Below, piece after piece: positions 1 to 8,737 of a stretch of DNA of 64,000 nucleotides; the stretch's first letter is position 1, and each line of letters begins with the position of its first letter. A program made the translations under genes and the position numbers. This stretch comes from an uncultured Roseobacter sp. (GTDB taxonomy: Bacteria > Pseudomonadota > Alphaproteobacteria > Rhodobacterales > Rhodobacteraceae): positions 1-64,000 of the forward strand of contig NZ_CANMDB010000017.1 of NCBI RefSeq assembly GCF_947496515.1, read 5' to 3'. Under the pieces are notes generated by a model. It saw nothing but the letters and a program-made list of their open reading frames with translations, made no database searches and was not told the DNA's origin.

Positions 1-119
1 CAGATCTGCCGCGGGGTCAGATCCCAACTCGTCAAATCCCCCGCCTCCAACTTCAGCTTCTGAGCCGAATCAGAGGAAACGTAGAGTTCAGAGATGGGGG
101 AAAGATTGGATGCAGTCAT
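1..119 (-). CDS. sat: Sulfate adenylyltransferase, N-terminal fragment (cut by window edge)
   Basis: Only the first 39 codons lie in the window; the gene runs off the left edge. The ATG is at 119-117, preceded on the minus strand by a GAGTGA ribosome-binding site. The visible protein has the pattern ISELYVSSDSAQKLK followed by SWDLTPRQI, which matches my memory of the start of the ATP sulfurylase PUA-like domain in roseobacter SAT/APS-kinase proteins. The enzyme makes adenosine 5'-phosphosulfate from ATP and sulfate in the cytoplasm, the first step of sulfate activation. Whether an APS kinase domain is fused at the C-terminus cannot be seen. The identification rests on a short stretch, so it is probable rather than certain. 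Confidence 0.72.
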   Translation of the reverse strand, partial: MTASNLSPISELYVSSDSAQKLKLEAGDLTSWDLTPRQI

Positions 120-290
120 GAATTCACTCGCGTCATATCAAAAGGTGCCGGCACCCTCCCCCCAAAGGTGCATCGAGCGGCCCATAGCGCGTATGCGGTG
201 CGGCTTTCAAGCACGTTCTGACCGCGTCAAGCGGGGGCTCCGGCCAATCTCCGCCAGTCCCCGCTTGCACGGAAGTGTGACGTGTCGCGG

Positions 291-1610
291 TCAGATCCGG
301 TCTAGGATCACCTGCAACCCGCCTTTGGGTTTCGGGATAGGCATGCGCTGCCACTCGGGGCGCGCACCTGCCAGCCTGACGCGTCTGCTCCGCAGGAGTG
401 TCGCCACAAAGAGCTTCACCTGCAGCGTGGCGAAGTGCATTCCAATGCACTTATGCGCCCCGCCGCCAAAGGGGCTCCAGGCAAATTTGTGGCGCTGATC
501 CTCGGCCCGGTCGGGCGCGAAACGATCCGGGTCGAAGGCGGTAGGGTTGGTGAAATAGGTCTCCGACAACATAGTCACCCCGGGATTGAGCGACAGCGAC
601 GTGCCCGCGGGGATCCGGTACCCCTGCCAGTCGAAGTCCCGCGTCGCCCTGCGCGGAATGAAAGGCACCGGCGGGACCAGCCGCAAAGCCTCGCGAAAAA
701 CGTTGTTGGTCTGGCGCATCTGCCCCAGGGCGTCCTCGTCCAGCGGTCTGTCACCCAGGCTTGCCACCTCCTGCGCCAGCCGGTCCTGCCACTCGGGGTG
801 GCTCGCCAGCGCCTCGATCATGACCGAGAGCGAGGTGGCGGTGGTGTCATGGGCGGCCATGATCAGCAGGTTGAACTGATCAAGAATCTGGTCTTCGTCC
901 CAGCCCTGTCCGTTCTCATCCGTCGCCGCACACATCCGGGAGAAGAAGTCATCACCTCCGTGCGCGCGCCGTTCGGGGATCAGCTTGCGGAACGCCTCGC
1001 GCAGGAAATCGCGCCCGCGCACCCCGCGCCACATGGGCGTGAAGGGGATGGCCTGACGGATCGGCGTGATCGAGGCGCGGATCTCGTCCTGAATGGCCCG
1101 GTTGACCTGCTGTGCCAGCGGCCCGTCGAGCGGCAGCCCCATGAAGACAGCACCGCCGAGGCGCAGGGTCAGCGCCTTGATCGCCTTGTAGAAACAGAAT
1201 GCCTCGCCGTCAGGCCAGCGATCCAACAGCTCGGTCATCGCCCCTGTCATGCGCAGCCGGTAGTCGCGGATCGCCTCGGCGCGAAAGGCGGCCTGCATGA
1301 TCCGGCGATTGGCGCGGTGGTGCTCGAAATCCTGCAGGAGCAGACCGCCCGGGTAGATCCGCGCCAGCGCGTCCCATCCGCCTTCGGAGGAAAAAAGCCC
1401 TGTCCGGTCCAGCAGCACCCGCTCCAACGCATCCGCACCGCAGAGGTTCACGCGCCACACTCCCAGCATGTTGGTCTTGTAGACCTCGCCGTAGCGCCGG
1501 ATGTACTCTGCCTGAGTGCCGTAGCTGTCGCGCGCAATGGCGAAGGTGTGACCGACAAGCGGCAGGGCAGGGGGGCCGGGAATATGCGCCAGAGCGGCCT
1601 TGGTGGGCAT
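291..1610 (-). CDS. Cytochrome P450
   Basis: A 439-residue soluble P450 monooxygenase with every diagnostic element: a proline-rich start (HIPGPPALPLVGHT), the I-helix oxygen-activation motif AAHDTTATS near residue 250, the K-helix ExxR in REALRL near residue 304, and the haem-binding loop FGGGAHKCIG with the axial cysteine near residue 386. The start at 1610 is chosen because GAGG lies 8 bases upstream and the protein then begins MPTKAALAHIPGPP; an upstream ATG at 1658 lacks such a site. No ferredoxin or ferredoxin reductase is adjacent, so electron partners must be elsewhere. The overall style is of the bacterial CYP120/CYP26-like type, which suggests a hydrophobic substrate such as a terpenoid or fatty acid; this substrate guess is inference. 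Confidence 0.95.
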   Translation of the reverse strand: MPTKAALAHIPGPPALPLVGHTFAIARDSYGTQAEYIRRYGEVYKTNMLGVWRVNLCGADALERVLLDRTGLFSSEGGWDALARIYPGGLLLQDFEHHRANRRIMQAAFRAEAIRDYRLRMTGAMTELLDRWPDGEAFCFYKAIKALTLRLGGAVFMGLPLDGPLAQQVNRAIQDEIRASITPIRQAIPFTPMWRGVRGRDFLREAFRKLIPERRAHGGDDFFSRMCAATDENGQGWDEDQILDQFNLLIMAAHDTTATSLSVMIEALASHPEWQDRLAQEVASLGDRPLDEDALGQMRQTNNVFREALRLVPPVPFIPRRATRDFDWQGYRIPAGTSLSLNPGVTMLSETYFTNPTAFDPDRFAPDRAEDQRHKFAWSPFGGGAHKCIGMHFATLQVKLFVATLLRSRRVRLAGARPEWQRMPIPKPKGGLQVILDRI

Positions 1611-2009
1611 CGGTAAACCTCGCAGTTCGGGACAAGTGCCGTGCCTGAACGGGCACAATCGGCCTTATCCCGAGGTGAAGTGAGAACCTTCTTAAACCAC
1701 CGTTCTCTGATGAGCCGGGGCGCGCAACACGCCCCTTGATGCAGGACCGTTCATTCTGCGCCGTCGGTCGCAACGATTTTTCCATCGGCGCGGAGCATCT
1801 GAGGGCAAATGGCGCCTTTACGGTGAGCAGATGCGCCCGTGCTGAGAGAGGAGATCCGACAAGAAATACCAAACCTCACAGCCCGCCACTCCAACAGTCC
1901 ACGCTGACCGGTCGCCAACAAGCGAGGACCAGTCCGGAGCAATCACCCGATATCCTGTGAGGTCGCCGTTCAAGCGGCGGGTATCACCTGGCCTCAGCCA
2001 AGGCACCGG
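1611..2009. other. Intergenic gap, no convincing gene
   Basis: About 400 bases between the P450 start and the trxB stop. Short reading frames exist on both strands but none has a ribosome-binding site with protein-like composition. A small GGGGCG/CGCCCC hairpin occurs at 1717-1735 and a CGCCG/CGGCG hairpin near 1965-1980, just past the trxB stop; neither is followed by a T run, so neither is a clear intrinsic terminator. The promoter of the P450 gene probably lies at the left end of this gap. Confidence 0.6.
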
Positions 2010-3011
2010 TTACTCCGCCGCGCTGCTGCCTATTTCTGCCCCGTAGCCCAGCGGCAGCGAGGTTTCTTCGCCTGCGGTCTCTGCCAGGAAACGCTCGGCC
2101 TCCAGCGCTGCCATACAGCCCATCCCCGCGGAGGTGACCGCCTGGCGGTACTTGTGATCTGTCAGATCGCCCGCCGCGAAGACACCCGGGATGGAGGTCT
2201 CCGTGCTGTCGGGCTTGGTCACCACGTAGCCGCCCATATGGGTTTCCAGCACGTCCTTGACCAACTCGTTGGAGGGCGCGTGGCCGATGGCGATAAAGAC
2301 ACCCTTGGCGGCGATCTCGGTGATCTCCCCGGTCTGGGTGTGGCGCAGTTTCACCCCCTCCACGCCGAGCGGGTTTTCCGTGCCCGTCACTTCCTCCAAC
2401 TCGTGGAACCACAAAGGCTCGATCTTGGGGTTTTTCATCAGTCGGTCGATCAGGATCTTTTCGGCGCGCAACTCGTCGCGGCGATGCACCAGCGTCACCT
2501 TGGAGGCGAAATTGGTCAGAAAGAGCGCTTCTTCCACCGCCGTGTTGCCACCGCCAACCACCACGATCTCCTGACCGCGGTAGAAAAATCCATCACAGGT
2601 GGCACAGGCCGACACGCCAAAGCCCTTGAATTTCTCCTCCGACGGCAGCCCTAGCCATTTGGCGCGCGCGCCGGTGGCAAGGATGACCGCATCAGCCATA
2701 TAGGTGGTGCCGCCGTCACCCTTGGCCGTAAAGGGGCGCTGTCCGAGATCCAGATCGGTGATGATGTCGCCGATGATCTCCGTGCCCATGGCCTTTGCAT
2801 GCTCTTGCATCCGTATCATCAAATCGGGGCCCTGCACCTCCGTATCGCCGGGCCAGTTCTCGACCTCCGTTGTGGTGGTCAGCTGGCCGCCGGGTTCGAT
2901 CCCCTGCACCAAAACGGGGTTGAGCATTGCGCGACTTGCATAGACCGCCGCGGTGTATCCCGCCGGACCGGAGCCGATGATCAGTACCTTCATGTGCCGT
3001 GTCTCGGACAT
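2010..3011 (-). CDS. trxB: Thioredoxin-disulfide reductase
   Basis: A 333-residue flavoprotein that reduces thioredoxin with NADPH in the cytoplasm. The order of motifs is that of bacterial TrxB: FAD-binding IIGSGPAG near the start, [16 protein letters not shown], the redox-active CATC near residues 135-139, the NADPH-binding [12 protein letters not shown], the phosphate-binding [10 protein letters not shown], and the C-terminal FAD motif [10 protein letters not shown]. The start at 3011 has GGAGGG 8 bases upstream and gives [13 protein letters not shown]; an in-frame ATG at 3050 is less likely. The gene is divergent from an Lrp-family regulator across a 198-bp spacer, an arrangement that would allow the regulator to act on trxB (inference). 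Confidence 0.97.
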   Translation of the reverse strand: MSETRHMKVLIIGSGPAGYTAAVYASRAMLNPVLVQGIEPGGQLTTTTEVENWPGDTEVQGPDLMIRMQEHAKAMGTEIIGDIITDLDLGQRPFTAKGDGGTTYMADAVILATGARAKWLGLPSEEKFKGFGVSACATCDGFFYRGQEIVVVGGGNTAVEEALFLTNFASKVTLVHRRDELRAEKILIDRLMKNPKIEPLWFHELEEVTGTENPLGVEGVKLRHTQTGEITEIAAKGVFIAIGHAPSNELVKDVLETHMGGYVVTKPDSTETSIPGVFAAGDLTDHKYRQAVTSAGMGCMAALEAERFLAETAGEETSLPLGYGAEIGSSAAE

Positions 3012-3209
3012 ATGCGCGCCCTCCGTTGATATCGCTGCAGCCATCGACATATATAGCGAGGCGCGACCTGCTGGAACCCCTTCTCACCGCGCATTTATGC
3101 AATCAAGAGTTGCGCGCACTTCAAGTGTCCGAAAGGATCTTGCGCTTTGGCGAAACAATATTGCGCATCCGTCGGGTCATGTTATAACAACCGAAAAATC
3201 GGGGGATAT

Positions 3210-3710
3210 ATGGGCATTACACGACTCGATCCGATCGATCGAAAGATTCTCGCGGAACTTCAGGCGGATGGTCGGATGACCAATGTGGAGCTGGCCAAGC
3301 GGGTCGGCATCTCTGCGCCGCCCTGTCTGCGCCGGGTCCGCACTCTCGAAGAGGCGGGCTACATCCGCGGCTACCACGCCGATGTGGACGCGCGCGAGCT
3401 TGGCTTTGAAGTGCAGGTTTTCGCCATGGTCGGGCTCGCCAGTCAGGCGGAGGCGGATCTTGCCGCCTTCGAGGATCGCTGCCGCGCCTGGCCCCTGGTG
3501 CGCGAGTGTCACATGCTCAACGGCGAGGTGGATTTTATCCTGAAATGTGCAGCGCCTGATTTGTCGAGCTTTCAGCGATTCCTGACGGGTGAACTGTTGA
3601 CCACACCAAATGTGGCGAGCGTCAAGACATCGCTGGTTATCCGCGGCGCAAAGGACGAACCGGGCGTGCCGTTCGAGGTGATCGAAGAGCAGTTGCAGAC
3701 GACCGCCTGA
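3210..3710 (+). CDS. Lrp/AsnC-family transcriptional regulator
   Basis: A 166-residue DNA-binding protein. An N-terminal winged helix-turn-helix (residues about 5-60: LDPIDRKILAEL, then NVELAKRVGISAPPCLRRVRTLEEAGYI) is followed by a RAM ligand-binding/oligomerisation domain from about residue 70. The start at 3210 follows a GGGGGA site and matches the usual family beginning; an upstream ATG at 3147 would add 21 unrelated residues. Lrp-type proteins usually bind as octamers and respond to amino acids. It is divergent from trxB and convergent with pgeF. The effector and targets are unknown. Confidence 0.92.
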   Translation: MGITRLDPIDRKILAELQADGRMTNVELAKRVGISAPPCLRRVRTLEEAGYIRGYHADVDARELGFEVQVFAMVGLASQAEADLAAFEDRCRAWPLVRECHMLNGEVDFILKCAAPDLSSFQRFLTGELLTTPNVASVKTSLVIRGAKDEPGVPFEVIEEQLQTTA

Positions 3711-3734
3711 CAGCAGACGGCAGTTCAACGGCGG

Positions 3735-4490
3735 TCACAGTGTGATGGCCGCGATCAACCTGCCATAATCAGCTTCCTGTGCATGGGTTGCACGGCGAAA
3801 GGAATAGAACCGGTCCGCATCCGCATAGGTGCAATGGCGTGTCCACTCGGCTGACGTAATCCCTGCGTTGCGCAACCGGCTCAGTCCGAAACCCGGAAGA
3901 TCGAAATGCATGCGGTCTGCCTTGCCGCCCGCAAAGAAACGTGCATTGTCGGGGTCGGTGGCGATGAAGATCTCAAAGAACTCCGGCCCCACTTCATAGG
4001 CTCTTTGCGAGATGCTGGGGCCGATCACCGCGCTGATGCGCGCACGTTCAGCACCCAGATCGCACATGGCATCCACCGTTGCGTCGAGCACCCCTTCAAG
4101 CGTGCCGCGCCAGCCTGCATGGGCCGCGCCAATCACACCAGCCTCGAGATCTGCGAACAGGACGGGCTGGCAATCCGCGGTCAGCACTGACAGCGCCAGC
4201 CCCGGTGTGGCGGTGACCATGGCATCGGCCCGGGGCTTTTCGGCCAGCGGTTCTGAGACGGTGATGGCGCAGGGAGAATGGACCTGATGCACGCCGAGCA
4301 GGTGGTCGGCGGGCACGGACATCGCCTCAGCCACGCGGGCGCGGTTGATGGCGACGATCTCAGACTGGTCAGAGCTTCCCACCCCGCAGTTGAGCCCCGC
4401 GAACACGCCCGACGACGCGCCCCCCCGGCGGGTGAAGAAACCGTGCCGCAGGGGCGACAGCGCGTCACAGGTCAGTATCTCAAGCGTCAT
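3735..4490 (-). CDS. pgeF: Peptidoglycan editing factor PgeF (YfiH/laccase-domain family)
   Basis: A 251-residue member of the DUF152/YfiH family, now known as PgeF, which removes mis-incorporated serine from peptidoglycan precursors; older annotations call it polyphenol oxidase or laccase. The family's metal/active-site signatures are in order: HQVHS, TADCQPVLFAD, AHAGWRGT, IGPSIS and the C-terminal CTYADADRFYSFRR. The ATG overlaps the upstream methyltransferase stop by 4 bases (ATGA), so the two are translationally coupled. It is the last gene of the lgt operon, all of whose members connect to the envelope or to respiratory membranes. Confidence 0.93.
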   Translation of the reverse strand: MTLEILTCDALSPLRHGFFTRRGGASSGVFAGLNCGVGSSDQSEIVAINRARVAEAMSVPADHLLGVHQVHSPCAITVSEPLAEKPRADAMVTATPGLALSVLTADCQPVLFADLEAGVIGAAHAGWRGTLEGVLDATVDAMCDLGAERARISAVIGPSISQRAYEVGPEFFEIFIATDPDNARFFAGGKADRMHFDLPGFGLSRLRNAGITSAEWTRHCTYADADRFYSFRRATHAQEADYGRLIAAITL

Positions 4491-5545
4491 ACGTCAAGCC
4501 CGGGCGGCGGGCCGCTGCCAATCGCGAACAGCCCCATTACTTTGAACAGGTTTCCCATTTCCGCCGGGTGCGTCAAGCGCCGATGTGCCGCGATATGGGC
4601 GGTGAGGGCGTCTCCGCTCAGCTGCGCTGCGAGCTTTTGCGCGCGCTGCGTCAGACCGAGCCGTTCCAGAAAGACACCCTGAGGGGTCAGGCGCGTGTAC
4701 TGGCAGGGGGCGGCCTCCGCCAGCGCTTCGAAATCCACGTGCGCGGTCAGATCGGCGTGTCCCGGATCTGCCAGCGGGTCCGTGGGCGCGTGGCCACGCA
4801 GGGCCTGAAACGTGTCGCCCCGGCTTTGCCAGTCTCCGTAGTCGATGATCAGGCCCGCACCGCCATGGGCTGCGATCCGGCTGCCCAGCTCATGCAGGAT
4901 CGGCCCGGCAGCCGCCGCAATCTCGACCACCTCGCCCGGGGCGGTGTGGGCAAAGCGCTGCTCCAGCGCCGGTTGCGGCAGCGCCGGGCCCTGGCCGAAC
5001 GTCAGGGCGCCATCTTTCAGGCCTACCTGCGTTTCGCGCCAGTGGGTCACGTCGCGGGTGAACTGGCGGATGGGCAGCGCGTCGAAGAACTCGTTGGCGG
5101 TAACGAACAGCGCCTGATCGGGCAGTGCCGCCACATCGCGCAGGTATCGGACGGGGTATTCAGAGAGAAGCTCGCGCTGTTGTTCTGCCAGCTTGTCCGA
5201 GGCTTCGATCAGCACGATTTCCGCCGCGGCATGAAAACCGGGAACGCGTCGTGTGGCGCGCAGCATATCGGCCATGAGCGTCCCGCGTCCCGGACCCAGA
5301 TCGGCCAGTGTAAAGCGCGCAGGCGCCCCCTGATCCTGCCAGCTTTGGGCGAGGCAAAGACCCAGCAACTCACCGAACATCTGGCTGACCTCAGGCGCTG
5401 TGATGAAATCGCCCTTGGCGCCAAAAGGCATGCGCGTCGTGTAATACCCATGCTCCGGGTGCAGCAGACATTCCGCCATGTAGTCCGCGAGCGATATCGG
5501 CCCGGTCGCGGCGATCCGAGCGATCAGCAGATCCCGCAGGCTCAT
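4487..5545 (-). CDS. Class I SAM-dependent methyltransferase, NDUFAF7-like (DUF185)
   Basis: A 352-residue protein of the MidA/NDUFAF7 family. Mitochondrial NDUFAF7 dimethylates an arginine of a complex I subunit during assembly; the bacterial homologues probably have a related role, although the target here is not shown. Visible landmarks are the N-terminal family block [18 protein letters not shown], the SAM-binding loop [21 protein letters not shown] in the core, and IIDYG. The start at 5545 is chosen because it overlaps the lgt stop as ATGA and begins [11 protein letters not shown]; an upstream ATG at 5623 would run far into lgt. It sits between lgt and pgeF, with 4-bp overlaps at both ends. 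Confidence 0.92.
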   Translation of the reverse strand: MSLRDLLIARIAATGPISLADYMAECLLHPEHGYYTTRMPFGAKGDFITAPEVSQMFGELLGLCLAQSWQDQGAPARFTLADLGPGRGTLMADMLRATRRVPGFHAAAEIVLIEASDKLAEQQRELLSEYPVRYLRDVAALPDQALFVTANEFFDALPIRQFTRDVTHWRETQVGLKDGALTFGQGPALPQPALEQRFAHTAPGEVVEIAAAAGPILHELGSRIAAHGGAGLIIDYGDWQSRGDTFQALRGHAPTDPLADPGHADLTAHVDFEALAEAAPCQYTRLTPQGVFLERLGLTQRAQKLAAQLSGDALTAHIAAHRRLTHPAEMGNLFKVMGLFAIGSGPPPGLDV

Positions 5546-6420
5546 GCCCGGGCGCGGCTGATCAGCCACAGCCCCAGCAGGATCATCGGTAGCGACAGGA
5601 TCTGCCCCATTGTCAGCCCCCAACCGCCCACGTGCCAGGCCAGCCCCAGCGGATTGCCGGCGGTGACGAACTGCGCATCGGGCTGGCGCAGGAATTCCAC
5701 CGCAAAACGCGCCGCACCGTAGCCCGCAAAGAAGGTGCCCGCCACCAGCCCGGGCGTCCTGAGCGCGCCCGCACGCCAGACCAGCCAGATCAGCAGCCCG
5801 CCCAGCAGCAGCCCTTCCAGCCCGGCCTCATAGAGCTGCGAGGGGTGGCGGGCGCAGATGCCGATGACATCGGGGCAGTCTTGGGCCGCCGCCGTTGGAA
5901 AAGCCACGCCCCACGGCAGATCGGTGGGTCGTCCCCAAAGCTCGGCGTTGATGAAATTTGCAATCCGACCCAGCAGCAGCCCCGGTGGCACGCCAAGCGC
6001 CATGATGTCAGCCGCGCTCAGCCGCGGGATCTGGTGTTTCCAGGTGTAGATCAGCCCCGCCACGACAACCCCCAGCATGCCGCCGTGAAAGGCCATGCCC
6101 CCTTGCCAGACCGCCAGGATCTCACCCGGGTTCTGCAGGTAATAGCCGGGTTGATAAAAGGCCACGTAGCCAAGCCGCCCGCCGAGGATCACCCCGATGA
6201 TCACCCATGTGAGCAGATCCTCGATCTGCGCCTTTTGCATCACGGGCGTCTGACCGGGCCAGAGCTGCGGGCTCTGCACGGCGCGGACCACCAGCTGCCA
6301 GCCCGCGACTATGCCCACGATGTAGGCCAGCGCGTACCACCGTAGCGCGAATTCCATACCAAAGAGCGAGATCGAGAAGATCTCGGGCGAGATGTCGGGG
6401 AAGGGCAGCATCGCGAGCAT
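5542..6420 (-). CDS. lgt: Prolipoprotein diacylglyceryl transferase
   Basis: A 292-residue inner-membrane enzyme that moves diacylglycerol from phosphatidylglycerol to the lipobox cysteine of prolipoproteins. The sequence shows several hydrophobic segments, the HGGMLG motif containing the essential histidine, and the signature [21 protein letters not shown], corresponding to the GRxGNFxNxExxG motif of Lgt. The start at 6420 has a strong AGGAGG site and gives [11 protein letters not shown]; a longer in-frame reading up to 6861 runs antisense through the UbiK-like gene and is rejected. First gene of the lgt-methyltransferase-pgeF operon, divergent from the UbiK-like gene. Confidence 0.97.
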   Translation of the reverse strand: MLAMLPFPDISPEIFSISLFGMEFALRWYALAYIVGIVAGWQLVVRAVQSPQLWPGQTPVMQKAQIEDLLTWVIIGVILGGRLGYVAFYQPGYYLQNPGEILAVWQGGMAFHGGMLGVVVAGLIYTWKHQIPRLSAADIMALGVPPGLLLGRIANFINAELWGRPTDLPWGVAFPTAAAQDCPDVIGICARHPSQLYEAGLEGLLLGGLLIWLVWRAGALRTPGLVAGTFFAGYGAARFAVEFLRQPDAQFVTAGNPLGLAWHVGGWGLTMGQILSLPMILLGLWLISRARA

Positions 6421-6514
6421 GGCGCCTCCTTTCCTGCGCGCGGCAGGGGAAGTCAACCTTGCAGCGCGGCCCTTTGCGCACCATATAGAAGTTGTGAACA
6501 GCCGGAGGCGAGCG

Positions 6515-6757
6515 ATGCAGACCCGCAACAAGATCTTTGACGATATTTCGCAGCTCATGACCAATGCGATGGGTGTGGCGCAGGGTGCGCGCGACGAGGC
6601 CGAGACGGCGATGAAGGGCATGGTGGACCGCTGGCTGGCGGACCGCGACTTCGTCACCCGTGAAGAATTCGATGCGGTGCGCGCCATGGCACAGAAGGCC
6701 CGCGAGGAGAATGAGGCGCTGAAGGCGCGGCTCGATGCGCTTGAGGCAAAGGACTGA
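6515..6757 (+). CDS. UbiK/BMFP-family accessory protein
   Basis: A short 80-residue protein with the family layout: [20 protein letters not shown] at the N-terminus, a middle section rich in charged residues, and a C-terminal coiled coil ([15 protein letters not shown]). Proteobacterial relatives are the ubiquinone-biosynthesis accessory factor UbiK and the Brucella membrane-fusogenic protein BMFP; both bind membranes and trimerise. The start at 6515 follows GGAGG at 6504-6508. The gene is divergent from lgt with 94 bases between and is closed by an intrinsic terminator, so it appears to be transcribed alone. Confidence 0.88.
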   Translation: MQTRNKIFDDISQLMTNAMGVAQGARDEAETAMKGMVDRWLADRDFVTREEFDAVRAMAQKAREENEALKARLDALEAKD

Positions 6758-6783
6758 GCCAAACTCAGTGCTGCAAGACGACG

Positions 6784-6811
6784 GGCGCGTGGCATGGCTG
6801 CGCGCCTTTTT
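6784..6811 (+). terminator. Rho-independent terminator after the UbiK-like gene
   Basis: A GGCGCG/CGCGCC stem (6784-6789 with 6801-6806) with an 11-base loop is followed directly by five T residues (6807-6811), 27 bases after the stop codon. Confidence 0.8.
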
Positions 6812-7052
6812 CGTTGCGATTTGGTTAAGGCGGGCGTGCGTCCGTTAACGCTTGGCGACATTTCGCGCTCTATTGCCGTTCATCCACAACTTATTGAGGG
6901 TCCCTACCAGAATAGGGGTTGCCAGACGCTCCCGAGCGTCCCACCATATCTTGTACGGACCAGGGGGATCGCCCCGGTCTGTAGTGTAGGCACCTAGCAT
7001 TTGGGGGCCACTTCGGGCCCACATCGCTAGAGTGATAAAAAGAGGTGGCACC

Positions 7053-7553
7053 ATGGCCCTTTCCGAGCAGTATCTGGAAGATGACATTCACCCGATCGAC
7101 ATTGTCGAGCATCTCGCCGCGCACCACGAATGGGATTTCGACCGCATTTCCGACGAGCAGATCGCCATGGCCGTCGAAGGCCAGTGGAGAACCTATTCGC
7201 TGACGCTGGCATGGTCGGCCTATGATGAGACGCTGCGGTTGATCTGCACCTTCGATATGGAGCCGCCCGCCGACAAGCTGCCCGATCTTTACGACCTGTT
7301 GAACCAGATCAACGATCAGTGCTGGGCAGGCGCCTTCACCCATTGGGACGAACAAAAACTGATGGTCTACCGCTACGGCCTCGTTCTGGCTGGCGGTCAT
7401 GTAGCCAGTGCGGACCAGATCGACACCATGATCGGGGCCGCCATCATGAGTGCGGAGCGGTACTATCCGGCGATGCAACTGCTGGTCTGGGGCAATCAGA
7501 CCGCATCCGAGGCATTGCAGGTCGCTATTGCAGAGGCTTACGGGCGCGCGTAA
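7053..7553 (+). CDS. YbjN-domain protein
   Basis: A 166-residue soluble protein with the YbjN (DUF1790-like) fold pattern: an acidic N-terminus (HPIDIVEHLAAHHEWDFDR), an alternating beta core around WRTYSLTLAWS, and the helix LYDLLNQINDQCWAGAF. YbjN proteins resemble type III secretion chaperones in fold and modulate motility and stress in enterobacteria; the role here is unknown. The ATG at 7053 has AGAGGTGG upstream. It is 37 bases before proC and probably heads a four-gene run ending at 9687. Confidence 0.85.
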   Translation: MALSEQYLEDDIHPIDIVEHLAAHHEWDFDRISDEQIAMAVEGQWRTYSLTLAWSAYDETLRLICTFDMEPPADKLPDLYDLLNQINDQCWAGAFTHWDEQKLMVYRYGLVLAGGHVASADQIDTMIGAAIMSAERYYPAMQLLVWGNQTASEALQVAIAEAYGRA

Positions 7554-7590
7554 CTCTATTTCCGACCTGGGGATAGAAAGGGCGGAGCCG

Positions 7591-8406
7591 ATGAAAGACA
7601 GTCGCATCGCGCAGGGCGGGCTGGTGTTGCTGGGCTGTGGCAAGATGGGCTCCGCCATGCTTGCCGGTTGGCTCGCCCGCGATTTGCCGCCCCAGGCCGT
7701 TTGGGTGGTGGACCCCAACCCGTCGGACTGGCTGCGCGGTACCGGGGTCCATCTCAACACCGAACTTCCTGAGACACCCGCGCTCGTGCTGGTGGCCGTG
7801 AAACCACAGATGATGGCCGAAGCGCTGCCGACACTGCGCGCCATGGGCAACGGGCGGACCGTCTTTGTCAGCGTCGCCGCGGGCATCACCATCGGTGGGC
7901 TTTCGGCGATCCTCGGCGCGCAAACCCCCATTGTGCGGGCCATGCCCAACACACCGGCCGCGATCTCGCAGGGCATCACGGCCATTGTCGGCAATGATGC
8001 GGCAGGCACGCAGGCGCTGGAGGAGGCGGAGACCCTGCTGAGCGCTGTGGGCGACGTTATCCGCCTGACCGAAGAAGCACAGATCGACGCGGTCACCGGT
8101 GTCAGCGGATCGGGTCCCGCCTACGTTTTTCACATGATTGAAACCATGGCTGCCGCAGGCGTCGCCGAAGGGTTGCCCGAGGAGGTGGCCTTGCAGCTGG
8201 CAACGGCAACCGTTGCGGGGGCCGGTGCGCTGGCCGCGGCGTCGGATGAGGGGCCAGATGTGCTGCGGCGCAATGTGACCTCGCCCAACGGGACCACTCA
8301 GGCCGCGCTGGAGGTGCTGATGGAGCCGCAGTCAGGCTTCCCCGCGCTCCTGCGCCGTGCGGTCGGCGCCGCTGCCGACCGCTCCCGGGAGCTGGCCAAT
8401 GGATAA
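7591..8406 (+). CDS. proC: Pyrroline-5-carboxylate reductase
   Basis: A 271-residue NAD(P)H-dependent reductase making L-proline from 1-pyrroline-5-carboxylate, the last step of proline synthesis. Shown by the Rossmann loop LLGCGKMGSAMLAGWL (residues about 12-27), the conserved block RAMPNTPAAISQGITAI, the signature VTGVSGSGPAYVFHMIE, and VTSPNGTTQAAL near the C-terminus. The ATG at 7591 follows GGCGGAG. The coding end overlaps the next gene by 8 bases, so expression is coupled to the tRNA-binding protein. Confidence 0.96.
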   Translation: MKDSRIAQGGLVLLGCGKMGSAMLAGWLARDLPPQAVWVVDPNPSDWLRGTGVHLNTELPETPALVLVAVKPQMMAEALPTLRAMGNGRTVFVSVAAGITIGGLSAILGAQTPIVRAMPNTPAAISQGITAIVGNDAAGTQALEEAETLLSAVGDVIRLTEEAQIDAVTGVSGSGPAYVFHMIETMAAAGVAEGLPEEVALQLATATVAGAGALAAASDEGPDVLRRNVTSPNGTTQAALEVLMEPQSGFPALLRRAVGAAADRSRELANG

Positions 8407-8737
8407 CATCAGCTTTGATGACTTCCTGAGAGTAGACATCCGTTGCGGCACTGTGACCCGCGCCGAGGCCTTCCCAGAGGCGCGCAAACCGGCCATCAAG
8501 ATGTGGATCGACTTTGGCCCCGAGCTGGGCGAGCGCAAGACGTCCGCTCAGATCACGGCGCATTACACGCCAGAGGCGCTGATTGGCCGGCAAGTGCTCG
8601 CCGTTGTCAACTTCCCGCCGCGTCAGATCGGGCCTTTCATGTCCGAGGTGCTGGTGCTGGGTTTGCCGGACGCTGAGGGAGAGATCGTGCTGGCGCGCCC
8701 GGATCACGATGTGCCTGAAGGAGGGCGGATGCATTGA
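8399..8737 (+). CDS. CsaA-like tRNA-binding protein
   Basis: A 112-residue stand-alone EMAP/tRNA-binding (OB-fold) protein. It starts MDNISFDDFLRVDIRCGTV, the usual beginning of CsaA-type proteins, and contains AEAFPEARKPAIKMWIDFG and VLAVVNFPPRQIGPFMSEVLVLG. In Bacillus CsaA has a secretion-chaperone activity; elsewhere the domain binds tRNA. It overlaps proC by 8 bases and the following dehydrogenase by 4 bases (TTGA), so it is embedded in a coupled operon. Confidence 0.92.
   Translation: MDNISFDDFLRVDIRCGTVTRAEAFPEARKPAIKMWIDFGPELGERKTSAQITAHYTPEALIGRQVLAVVNFPPRQIGPFMSEVLVLGLPDAEGEIVLARPDHDVPEGGRMH

Noticed and set aside
435-1616. 393-codon plus-strand frame opposite the P450 gene
   Set aside because: Antisense to a gene with complete P450 motifs; composition is Arg/Gly/Gln-rich without conserved features.
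6794-6997. 67-codon frame after the UbiK-like gene
   Set aside because: It begins inside the terminator stem and has no ribosome-binding site or protein-like pattern.
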